A DNA stretch of 64,000 bases from Chytridium lagenaria (Eukaryota; Chytridiomycota; Chytridiomycetes; Chytridiales; Chytridiaceae). Positions 48,201 through 58,900 of the stretch are shown in pieces. The position numbers and the translations under genes were made by a program. How positions within the stretch are numbered: the first letter of the stretch is position 1; every line of letters begins with the position of its first letter. The stretch is taken from positions 186,001 through 250,000 of the forward strand of contig JAHLKC010000030.1 of assembly GCA_025449115.1 (NCBI GenBank), written 5' to 3'. Below the pieces are notes generated by a model. It was not told where the DNA came from and did no database searches. It worked only from the letters and a program-made list of their open reading frames with translations.

Positions 48201-51200
48201 GGTGGCGATTTGCTGCTCTGAACGCCGGAATGGATGAATCCGATATTATGAGAGAGTTACCTTTTTTCCTATCATCTCCACCGACTTTTGCGAGTACAAC
48301 GAATACTCCAAAGAATAATCTATTACTTGCATTGGCTATTCTTCGTGTACAAGTCCACCGATGGACGCATGTATCAAGTTGTTTTAAGGTACACATGCTC
48401 CCGACCTCGGGAGGTTCCTACCTCTGAGTTGTTCGTCCTTTCCTGCGTATGTATTGACTTTTGCCTCGTAGGTTTCTTCTCGTTCCCCTACTGGATGTGT
48501 TTGTCGAATGTTTATGCCCAGAGACGCTACCGCCGTTCCTACACATCTCACGAGATCAAATGAAATAGTACCACACCGACCTATCGGTTGTGAGTATGTA
48601 AATGTTTATAACCCCACTCTAATGGCGGTATTTCGATCAAACTGTGATGTTAGACTATTGATCGCCTCCCCGTCGAAGGATATTGTAGGCTATACGACCA
48701 AGTACATTACAAAAGACCAGCTTTCGTTTAACGATAATCTAAAGTTGGGACTATCTTCGGCTCTGCGATGTTACAAGAAAATGGAAACATCTGCAAACTC
48801 CTCTATCGATGATCCATTCCGTGCTCGCCTGCAACGTTCTCTTCTGTATCGGTTAACCAACTCCGTTAATGTGCCTTTCACTATGGCATGTTTCTTCCTT
48901 ATCTCCGACATACCGCAATACTCACAAGGACTGTCTCTTTTCACGTTTAACTTGGCGAACATTCTGGCTGAGATGGATAGATCGCCTTCCGTTCTCTACA
49001 CGCTGAACACAGCTTCCTCGGTTCATCTAAGGCTATGACCATGTGCAATGATTACCACTGTCGTCCTAGAACTTTAGATGCCGTCTGGTGGGCTTCGTTT
49101 GGTGAACTCTATGATGTTGTTGATCACAAGTCCAACACGTCATCTGAGGCTTCACCCTTAAAACTCATCCCAAATGGTCGAGTAAACGCGTGGTTCCATC
49201 TCTCAAGCGAAAGCTGTTGATGATTACAGGAATGAGGATTCCTGATATCCATAGCAATAATTTATCGGAACCGGATCGAGAACTATACTACAAAATATGC
49301 TCGCTACTATTTATCCCGCATCGATCTTTCCACGACCTTACCCCCCTGATGGCTCTACGTGGTGTCATGCGTATAACCTATGGAAACAATCCAACTTTGG
49401 CAAACCGCCGTAGCTGACGCTATCTTTTGGGAAACTACCCATCGAGACTTCTACCGACCTGTGGTTTCGCGAGGTGATGGAATGTCTGAAGAGGACGCTC
49501 TTCTCGAGCTCCATCCTTTGTCTGGACCTTTACGTTCATCACGCGAAGATAGCTGCTCCGATACATCGTCAGACTCGAGTCACTCTGCCATATCCAACGT
49601 TGACTGCATATTACCTCTTAACAGTGACTTGTCTACGTCAGTTATAGCTAAATCCGCTTACGTGGACTCCATCGTCGAGGTACTATTCCGTACTACGGGT
49701 TATTAGCTTCGTCTTTATTTTATAGACTGCCTCACGGTCGTATCACAATAACCCCTCCTCCATATCTCCTGCCGGAATTATCACCTTCTATCCTTGACTC
49801 TATGCTTTCCCTTCCTCCACGTTCGACTTCACCATCTCCTATCGAACCAGAACCGCATATATTGCCTGCTCCTTCTTTTACTTCAATCGAGTTTATGCGC
49901 AACTTCAATGAAGAGGTCTCATGGACAGATCCTGGTGATTCGCCTCAGACAGTGGACAATTTGCTTCCATATCCCACTATCAAAGAGGTTTCGGTCGCAT
50001 TTACTCTTCGTTTTTGGCAGCACGTGATATTTGAACACTTTGCTAGGCGACTTTTGTTATCGTTTGCTGATTTCGATGATGACTACGTTGTACCTCCTTC
50101 TTCTCCTTCTATGGACCAGACAATCATGCTCGCCTGCGGTCTGGCTGGGTCTGGCAAATCACAAGTCATCATGGCCCTTCTAAAGTTTGTCTCTCTTTGG
50201 AATAGACGATCTTCAATAGAGACTACTTCATTCACTGGAACCGCCGCTATGAACATTCACGGTCAGACTATGCATTCTTTACGACGCATACGCCTACAAT
50301 CGGTAAACCTTCCCTAAATTCAAAACTATCAGACATTCGTGACTTTCGTGACGTTAAATTGATCATCATTGACGAAGCTTCGATGATTGATGTTAAACTT
50401 TTCGGTGCCTTCGAGGTATTTCACTTGCACAATTCACATCTAATTTGTTTGAATTAGGCAGGTTGCCGCCAGCTTGCAAGTTCCGATGATACATCCATGT
50501 CTGTTATGGCAGGTCGACACGTATTGATCTTCGGTGACTTCTTACAACTGTTACCTGTCGCCGGAACACCATGTAAGTCAGAACAATTACAATACATCAA
50601 ATTAACAATGTAAGTTTTCATCCCAAATACTGGCCCCAAACCAAATCTTATGCACGACGCTGGATTCGAACTTTACGAGAGCATAAACTCGTGGATGTTT
50701 TTACGCGAAAATGTGCGTAAAAATCTGACGATCGCCTGCAAAGGATTTTGGAGGGACTTCGGTTGGGATCGATCACAGACGAAGACCTGGCTTTGTTAAA
50801 TAGTCGCCACGTATCAACCTTCCCTTCACCCGTCCTTAATGACTCAAACGGCTTCTTCTGTCCCGTCGTGTGCTCGCTGAATAGGGACCGGTGCGCCTTG
50901 TCTTACAAGTTAACGTTTGCCCTCTGCCCTGCTGCCACTCCTCTGTATAGATGCGTAGCTCATCCGGCTAAAGACACCGACTTGGACTTCAATCGCTTCA
51001 TTAACACCGATGACTATTTAACAGGAAACATACCCTTCACGTTATACTTATTTGAGGGAATGCCCGTCGTCACCACAAAACACGTATACTTTAATGGCAA
51101 AATATTGATTCCGAAGGGAACGATAGCATCTATTGCCAAAATACAACTTCATCAAGAAGACATCGAGACAAACGATTCATTTATTCTAGAGGAACGAAGA

Positions 51201-51668
51201 GTAGTTAATCTCGCCCATGTTCCTCCATATATATACCTTCGACTGAAACAAGACCATCCACAAACCTACGGGTCCTTTCCTCAAGGGTACATACCAATAT
51301 CACCGTGGTCGGGGTGTGTTGAGATTAATCCACAAGGAATCCCAAACTACGTGCCGGAGTTCATCATCAACAAGAAAGGGAAAAAGGTGCGAAAAGCTGT
51401 TACAAAAATCCGTTCTTCAGTACCCCTTCGTACCATTTTTCGCGTGTACACAGAAAAACTTCAGGGCCAAACACTAGGCCAAGGACTGTACCTTACAAAT
51501 TTGAGAGTACGCAGCGGAACGCAAAAAGCTGCACTATACGTAGCTCTTTCACGACTACATTCTCTCGACAAACTTGTTCTGCTAAGTCCCATTACTAAAG
51601 CGGACATCAATTACTATTCTCCAAATTCTCGATTGCGAGGGGTCATTGCTGATCTATGTCGAAAGTGA
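45235..51668 (+). CDS. Helitron Rep-helicase polyprotein (HUH endonuclease + PIF1-type helicase)
   Basis: The N-terminus is Cys/His-rich (CCGACHSQVDACAHC, CHRCFNRQGMCFC), a likely zinc module. A DUF6570-like part follows, then the Helitron N-domain (IFPTLFPYGRGGP). The HUH motif is in SGDLHAHFVIWL, and the two catalytic tyrosines are in GYTTKYITK. The helicase has Walker A GLAGSGKS, Walker B VKLIIIDEASMID, GRHVLIFGDFLQLLPV, and a late motif in KLQGQTLGQGLYL...YVALSRL. Introns include 46067-46106, 46588-46904 (317 nt), 48389-48471 and 50417-50458. Frame breaks near 46262, 49020 and 50300 need 1-nt corrections. Rep nicks and transfers one strand and the helicase unwinds it during rolling-circle transposition. 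All catalytic motifs are present, so the copy looks recent. Confidence 0.88.
46662..46833. repeat. Intronic array of four CTCC-CGACNTCGGGAGG palindromes, period about 50 bp
   Basis: Palindromes at 46662-46681, 46714-46732, 46763-46782 and 46813-46833 all lie inside the 317-nt intron (46588-46904) of the Helitron gene. Spacer sequence is also shared (TACGTTCTAT before the second and third). The central copy CCTCCCGACCTCGGGAGG can form an 8-bp stem. Confidence 0.85.
48398..48415. repeat. Single CTCCCGACCTCGGGAG palindrome in a second Helitron intron
   Basis: This exact consensus copy lies 10 nt inside the donor of the 83-nt intron 48389-48471, which joins SSCFK to the Cys motif CVCRMF of the Rep domain. 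Confidence 0.85.
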
Positions 51669-51797
51669 CATTTCCATCTTACACGCCTACACGAGAAATC
51701 AATGAATTTGATACCTGGCGTATGAATCAGATTGACGACTTTCCGAGACGTTACAATTGTAATATATAAATGATTACATTGTTAAAATCAAAGTTTA

Positions 51798-53249
51798 TTA
51801 TAAAGGCCATTCGGTGGTAATAGGTCGTAGCATCTTTTTGGGAGAATTAAGCTTTCCTGAATCCCTCTTGAAAACAGATACCCAGTTAGGTAAAAACCTT
51901 ATGCCGTCCTTCCCGAGACCAATTGTAACGCCTATGAAACCAACGTCGCCAGGCTCAACCCGTGCCATCGTGTCATTCTTCTCTAGTTCCATAAGGTCAA
52001 ACGCACGACGTGTATTGTCGAATATCGGAATATATGGCACATCGCCCTTTCGACGTGTAGGAAGACCCTCGTCAGCAGCCCTTCCTTTGCCGGGGACTAT
52101 GAAATGTTAATTAATCGCATGAATGACATTAATATCAACTAACAGTACGTTCGGCGCATCACCATGTAGGCGTCTGTGTTAAAGGGGTTTCCTGAAGTCA
52201 AAATCGTCCATGTATGCCTTCTTCCACCCAAGGTCACGGCATACCGCGGTAAGTAGAGCTGACATATCTTCATGAGACATGCCAACCTTGACTCCAACCC
52301 CCGAGACGGTAAAGAGGTCCTTGGATCTTGTCGGTTACGATCTTCTCTCCAACCAGATCGGTACTGGTGAGTACATAATTGGAATAACGAAAGATGTAGC
52401 CGATAGGGGTATTGATCCCATCGTGGTCTTGTCCAACCACCGCTACCTGATAAGATCCTAATATTCAATATATATAGTTAGAAGGTATTTGAAAACATAT
52501 AAGGACACATTCCCGATATCGGGAGGCTAATACGTTCATCCTAACTTCAAATGTGAAACCCCTCCTCCCGGCCTCGGGAGGCTGCCACTCTCATTCTGTT
52601 CGATTTAATATAATTCCTAAACACCCTTCCCGACCCGGGAGGCTGCCGCGTTCATCCTGCATACATACAAATAATCCTATAACCCTTCCCGACCTCGGGA
52701 GCCTGTCAAACTCATCCTGCATGCATACACAAATCCTATGCATACTTCCCGGCCTCGGGAGGTGCTACTCCATCATTCCACTGTTTTCATCGACTATCTT
52801 CAACTTTGTTCGTCCGTTACTATGTAATATCCTGCCTACTACGTGCTACGCACCAAAATGAAACAAAAAGCAAACTGCTCCTTACCATTGTTAAATATGT
52901 GTCCTGTAAGTGTATTTTCCTCTTTGCTTATCATGTATGGTGACACTCCGTTGCCGACGACACCGATGAAGTTTCTAAGAGTGTCGTTGAAGGTACCCAT
53001 TCTGTCGCAACGCTCGCTGACTTTTGGATCACACTCCATTCGGTCAACCAACTGCTTTATCATTGCGCTCATCGATCCATCGGCCAAACTTGGCTTGTCG
53101 TGAGCCTCCGTCTCGGTTACCTTCCCGTTTGATAACATACTCTTTTCTCGTTTTGCTTGAGGGGAAGACACCACCTCCGAGTCGGTGTCGACAATATCGT
53201 CTAGCTCTAGCTTCCTCTTGGAACTCCTAAGTCTGCTCATGCCGTCCAT
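51798..53249 (-). CDS. Unrecognised gene next to the Helitron, with a palindrome-filled probable intron
   Basis: Exon 1 runs from the ATG at 53249 (MDGMSRLRSSKRKLELDDIV) to about 52889, ending IFNN before a GTAAGGAG donor. It has a basic KRK patch (possible nuclear signal) and no recognised domain. Across an intron of about 430 nt (about 52460-52888) the frame continues SYQVAVVGQDHDGINTPIGY and TSTDLVGEKIVTDKIQGPLY. After a 1-nt shift at a G5 run it gives VGVKVGMSHEDMSALLTAVC and DLGWKKAYMDDFDFRKPL. A further exon-like part (51798-52095) encodes VPYIPIFDNTRRAFDLMELE and ends at 51798; its link is uncertain. The gene is convergent with the Helitron (129 bp between stops) and divergent from the next gene. 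It may be Helitron cargo or host. Confidence 0.45.
52510..52763. repeat. Five-copy tandem array of TCCCGNNNTCGGGAGG palindromes, period about 60 bp
   Basis: Copies at 52510-52526, 52564-52581, 52625-52642, 52685-52702 and 52745-52763. Spacers share TCATCCTGCAT and a CATACA step. The array lies in the probable intron of the minus-strand gene. The palindromes belong to the same family as those inside the Helitron introns, but the unit is longer and the spacers differ. Confidence 0.85.
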
Positions 53250-53711
53250 TACTTTGACTCTTTTTTACACTCTCTCTTTTATACTCTTTTTCTGGCTATA
53301 CAACTGGATGAACCCTTTGCTTCTCATTGCACACAAACCTTCGTTGGGTGTCCCGATCCTCCGGACATTGATCAACCCTTTTCTTTCTGAACCCTTTCAA
53401 CCACATTTACTATACATCCGATGCCTGCTTGCCTCTATTTCATGCTTATACATGATACTCTTCAGCACCCGTTAATCTCACCTGTGCTTTCGATTTATGC
53501 ATCTATATTATACTCCTCAGCACCCGTGAAACTTGGCTGTGCTTTTTCAGTCACTCTGTTTTATTCTCCGACGTTCTATTAAACCTTACTCTAATTAATC
53601 GTTGCTTTAAACCCTGTGCTTACATCCGTCCTCCTTCATTACATACGTTAGTTCATTCACATCTACACAGATTTCACTAATGCGTTCTCTGTAGATCTTG
53701 CCTCTGACTAC

Positions 53712-55378
53712 ATGGTCGACACTCCTTCCGACGATGACGCTGGGCGTCACTCCCTTGTTTCCGTACGCACTCCTCCTGTCTCGCCTCATATTGCTTTCGC
53801 CGAGAAGGTCTATGGACGACCTGTTAAGGTATCATCCGTTGTTTAACACTGATCCTTAATCTAGCTACTGTAGTCTCCTACCAATAGTCGAAACCTTTCT
53901 TTATTTACGGAGTGCGCTTTGTTCGTTAATGACTCAGTGCAGAATACCAACGTTCTCATTCTCGCATCCCTATCCGCTATGCATAAGCTTTGGTATCCCG
54001 GTGAAGACAATGTCGAGGACTTCCAACGATCGATCCTCCTTCTTCTCGACGGTCGACCAAGCTCAAAAAACATCAAGACGGCTTTGAACAAGATCATCGA
54101 CCCCGATCTTTGCTCCGATCTGGATCCTTCCCAATTTGGATACTGGCCTCACTGTTTATCGCCTCATAAGACGTTTCAGGACAACGTAACGTCGGTTCTT
54201 GCTTAAATTTACTCTTCTCGGTCCTACTTCTCATTTATTTTTCCTTCTATCTTAACAGAGCAGTCTGGGATCACTGGGTGAAAACGTGGGGCCCTCAACG
54301 AATATCGTTGAACTCGATTCTCAATCGATGGAAAACCGTTCAAGACACTGACACTGGAAAACGTAAAGCTTCCGTCTCTGATGGTAAACCCCTCAAAAAA
54401 ATCAGGTATGCGCACTGCTTTACTTTGTTTTCTCCACTTAACTATATGTCCATCACGGCGTTTTCCGTTACTATAGATCTTCCACCTCTCCTGGTCTCTC
54501 CAACGCTGCGTTTTTTTACCTTCGCGTCCTTGACTCCTTATTGTCATGCCTCGCAACGTCCGCGCTCGTCGATCAAGACTCCATTACTTCCGAAGTTGGA
54601 CACATCACCATGCCTGAACCTCGAACTTCGCCTTCAGATTCCGCTGGATTAGGTCCCTATATTGAGTATCTGCGAACAGGGTGTCCAATTCTTATGTCTC
54701 ACCTGACTTCCATCTTCGCAATGACAATTGAGTCTGAGGTAGACAACCTTACCACAACCGTCGCGAACCACTATATTTGCGTGGTATGCATTTTCTTGAT
54801 ACATTACCATACTAACTTGTACACGAACTATAGATTAATACTATTTCTTCACGACCTAGTCCTCCAGTCATCGGAGGAAAACCCCGGTGGACCGACTTCG
54901 ACAGGACGATCATGCAAGACTTAATCCAATCTTGGCGAGATTGCTATCTTGGGAAATTCGGATTTACTTTGGTCCGAAAACATACCTCGCTTCAAATTGA
55001 ATACACTGCTGAAACTGTCCTACCACCCGGGTCCTCCGTCTTCAAAACATTGCGTGGTTTTTATCCTTCCTTTTTATTCTTTTCTAATCCTACATTTAGC
55101 TCCTTCCTCTTACTTGGGCCCAGCTGGATTACTACAATACACTTCCACAGCTACTTGTCCCGCTCTGCCCCCAATGCACTCCACTAATAGATATTCCCTT
55201 GAGGTATTCTTCTCCTAATCACCTTTCTTTTTACCTTACTCTGTCCTATTAGATGATCATTGATGAGTACGACGTCATCACTGTAATTACTCGTACCGAC
55301 ATCTCCTACGGCAACGATTTATCTTGCCTCACACATGACCACACCAAATGTGACTGTGCTTCTCCTCAAACGTCGTGA
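53712..55378 (+). CDS. Unrecognised multi-exon gene, possible Helitron cargo
   Basis: ATG at 53712 (MVDTPSDDDAGRHSLVSVRT). A short intron leads to SPTNSRNLSLFTECALFVND, LASLSAMHKLWYPGEDNVED and LDPSQFGYWPHCLSPHKTFQ. Later exons give VWDHWVKTWGPQRISLNSIL, GPYIEYLRTGCPILMSHLTS, FDRTIMQDLIQSWRDCYLGK and finally DEYDVITVITRTDISYGNDL, ending in a Cys/His tail (THDHTKCDCASPQTS). I see no known domain. The mix of aromatic motifs and a Cys/His end does not fit a housekeeping family I know. It is divergent from the minus-strand gene, with 462 bp between starts. That gap contains two copies of CTCAGCACCCGT-like sequence about 57 bp apart (53459-53531). The exon join near 54190-54260 is uncertain. Confidence 0.5.
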
Positions 55379-55667
55379 CAATAAATAAAACTCATCACCT
55401 ATTAAACCTCACTTGCCTATATGTTTGTGTAACATTACCTTACAATCATTATATGTTTCAATTGTATTTATAAGGGTTTCCGTTTATTCGCATTATAATC
55501 GACATCTAAATAACACTTACACCCCAAGAGATCTCGGCGAAGCCCTACCAGTCCCAAAACAGGGCCAATTAAATGACGTCTAACCCTAGCTGGCTTGGAC
55601 AAAGTTTAGACGACGATGGCAGACACCGAGGTTACTTTTTTTTTTCTCTTTGGAATGAGGGGGTGTG

Positions 55668-55905
55668 CTGTGTTTCAGTTTCTTATTTCCTTCTGGTTCT
55701 TGTGGTCGTCTTTTTTGTGGAATTGGAATAAATTAACTTTTGTGTTTTGTGTTTATGTTTGGTACATCATACACTAACTTGTGGCCCTGTGTTGATGGAT
55801 CGTTATAACGTGTGAACCTTGTGTTTCTAAGGGGTTGAAAGGCTAAAAGTTAGTTCTCTTGTGTTTGTGATTCTTTTATGCTTATTGATTGTCTTTGCAA
55901 AAGAG
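55668..55905. repeat. Copy A of a diverged dispersed repeat
   Basis: It shares an ordered set of blocks with 61190-61440: TGGTTCTTGT, TTTTGTGTTTTGTGT, TTTGGTACAT, CTTGTGGCCCT, GATGGATCGTTA and CCTTGTGTTT. Spacing and order are kept, so the two are homologous, with indels. Confidence 0.7.
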
Positions 55906-58900
55906 TCATAAAAACTCCTTTCCTTCAAGTATTAGAGATGGTGGGCTACATGATCCTACAACGTCAACGTGAACAGCCGTTGGTGGAATTCCTTGTTGAT
56001 GAAGGGAAGGATTCCGCGTTGTCTGCCTTTCCTGCCCTGAGTGCCTGGTACCTATAGTGCCTGGCTGGGTACCTATAATATACGTATGGACCTCTTACCA
56101 CCTTTATTCTCTCCCTGCCCTGTCTGTCAGGAGTTGTGGATAGCAAAGAACGGTTGTCTAGGTAATAGAAGAGGAAGAAGGCCAAGTTTTGGTTTTTATC
56201 TTTTTTTTTAATCTTTTTTCTTTTTTTCTCATACATAAAAAAGCCATTTATAATTTAATTAATAAATAAATTTAATCAGCCTGTTACACAATGTGTCTTT
56301 TACCTGGCTGAGCTTCTACCAACCTGTTAGTTTACTTTGTGGTAGAAATGAAACCGTGGTGAATGATGATGAAATGGAGGTTGGAATTTGGATAAATACA
56401 TATGATGTGACAACCAACTATATTTAGAGTAAATATCCCTGGTAACTTGCCTTTGTGCGTTTTGCACATTCTATTTGAATCAATAAATCAATGAAAGAGT
56501 GAAAAGAGTTAACGTTGACTAGGCGTTTCTAGTCACTCCTCCACTCTCAATGCAGTTTAGAGATAAAGATTACGAGTAAAGTCAGTAGCACGTCCTTCGA
56601 AATAAAGTCTCCATAACTCCTCAAATAATAAATACCCACAATGTTGTATAAAACAATGTTCACATCTCCATTGTTTCTTCCCTGAATACTGTAAACTGGG
56701 TTTTCCTCACCTCGTGGCATTCCATTGATTTCCTAATAATGCACACTGAACAACGGGTGAACGCCCAGCCCAGCAAAAAGAACTCAGTCTCTCTCCCGAT
56801 AACTCAAAACATACAACAGCAATAAGCAAAGAAGCAAAACAAAGGGGAAAACAAAAAAACAATCAAAAAAAAAGAAAAAAAAAAAATTAATTTTAAAAAA
56901 AAAGAGTAAAAAAAAACTGAATGTCTCATTCCCCGTTCGGGGCCTCCTTCATTGTCATTGGTTGGCCACAAGAGATTAACTTTGTCAGTCTTTTTGGTTC
57001 ATGACGTCTTTTATGGGTACCATGGAAATCTTATCTTCAAAAAAAGTTTCCCTCTCAAAAGCCTCGCCATAGCGTTATGCGCCGCGGGATGGACCTTTGA
57101 AAGTCCATACTGTCTTGTGGGAACAAACTGCGCATCTTTATCATACAGTGTGGTAAGTGACGGTAGTCATGATGCTCAGCCAATACCGGCCATGTATACC
57201 CCGCCGCTCTGGTTTTTTTAAAAACTATAAATACTTGCTCGATTGTTATAATTGCACGCGACATATTACGCCGTCATCGGAGACTGGGCGGACATGTTGT
57301 TCACACCAGTATCGCCCAAGGAAAGTATCACTCAGTCTTTCGGATATCATCGTCATCGATGAGCATATAATCGATGAGCATACTGTTTTATTACTCATGC
57401 TGCTATAGATGATCGGCTGAGCTTTGAATGAAATACATGATATGCGCCTTGTTAAATAAGCATATTAAGGGTAATATTCAAGTCCTTGTCGTATTATTAT
57501 GACTACAAGTGTCTTCTAAAGGATAACGGCGCATTGTTGACTTGTTTTGCAAATGAGCTTATGATATGCTGTTTTCGCCTTGTATCCTTGCCCCACTAAT
57601 ATGCGCCATTGATAACCACCGCAAATATCAATCGTTCTACCCTTGATGCCGTATCAGAGGTTAGTAAACCTTCCTCTTGATGCGTCTAATCCAAGACGCC
57701 TTTAGGCTGGAGACTCAGCCAATATTCTTTGGGAATTCTTGATCTCTTACAATTAAAACAAGGCAGAAATTGCACGGGTACCACCAAACATCCACCCACC
57801 ATCTATGACTGTTTACAAAAAGGGTTCAACAGCAGGGATGGTTTATGTCGCGACGCGGCGATTCATGTTGAATAACTCGTCACCGATGTACCCACCTTTT
57901 CTTCATTAAAATTATTTATATATACTGACTGCTTCTTATTGTTCTCTGATCCCATACCTATTAGGGTACGGATACTCTCGTTCTTTGTTACTAAGTGGAC
58001 GCCAAGCATCAATGCGCCATGGATAAAGTAGCAACGCCGTTTACGCTGGGTGGGTTCCCTATACGTGTAAAACCCGTTAATAGTTGTTTTTAAACTTTGT
58101 AGTGTTTCAATAAAAATAAAAGCTTATGAGGAGTAGTGACTGTGGTGGCAAGTAAATAAATGTTAAATGCAACTCCATCTTTCCGTCTTTGTTTGACGTC
58201 TGTGCTTCAACCATCGATCCCGGCAAAAAAAATAGCCACGCCGTCGCTGATTCACAACACGTTTTATGGCATGCGACGGTGCACGCGTAAAAGGATGACG
58301 CCGTTTTCCTGGAACGCGGTGGGTGAGCACTGAGGGACCCTTGATCGTTGAAGCTTAAATTCAATATACAATATCAATAAACACGCCGTTAAGATTCATG
58401 TAGCGTCTTTCCATAACAGCCGGTACTCAGCCAAAAAACATGCTCAACCCCCCGAAAATGTGTGGGGTCAGGGGTATCTCCTTCCGTATCTATTCTCGGA
58501 ATCTTTATGTGTTGGGAGATTTCTGGAAATTTGGCGGTTGAAGGAGAGACGGACACGGTCGATAAAGGTGGCGGAGCATGAGGGTGAGCTGAATAGGGCG
58601 AGTGGAAGAGGCAAAGGCAGTGTCGGCTATGGGAAGGAGGGTAAGGGAAGCGTGACTCCAGAGGCAAGAGGTATTAATAAAAGAGTTGGTGTCTCATCAA
58701 TCCCACTTGTCAGACCAATGAAGGTCCGCCGGTCTTGTTTTAGGTTCCATGGAATGTCTTACCTTTCGAAAAAAAAAAAAAGAAAAAGAGAAAGTTAACA
58801 ATTTGACCTCGCCACTGGAACTTTTGCCGGACTGCGCATGCTCTCCGTCTCATATGGATTTTACCACGCCGCTATGGGTCAACCGATCAATATCATCGCA

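Larger units (their letters stand above)
45074..52530 (+). mobile_element. Helitron (rolling-circle transposon), boundaries tentative
   Basis: The element is defined by a single Rep-helicase gene (45235-51668). A candidate 3' end is the hairpin TCCCGATATCGGGA (52511-52524) followed by GG and CTAA (52527-52530), then T. Helitrons end in a hairpin plus CTRR and insert between A and T. In conflict, this hairpin is one of a tandem family lying in a probable intron of the opposite gene. The 5' TC end is not located. The right boundary may extend to about 55.4 kb if the two flanking genes are cargo. Confidence 0.6.

Noticed and set aside
46662..52763. Palindrome arrays as a CRISPR array or rho-independent terminators
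   Set aside because: Repeats are short palindromes with similar, not unique, spacers. They lie in introns of an apparently eukaryotic genome without Cas genes or consistent T tracts.
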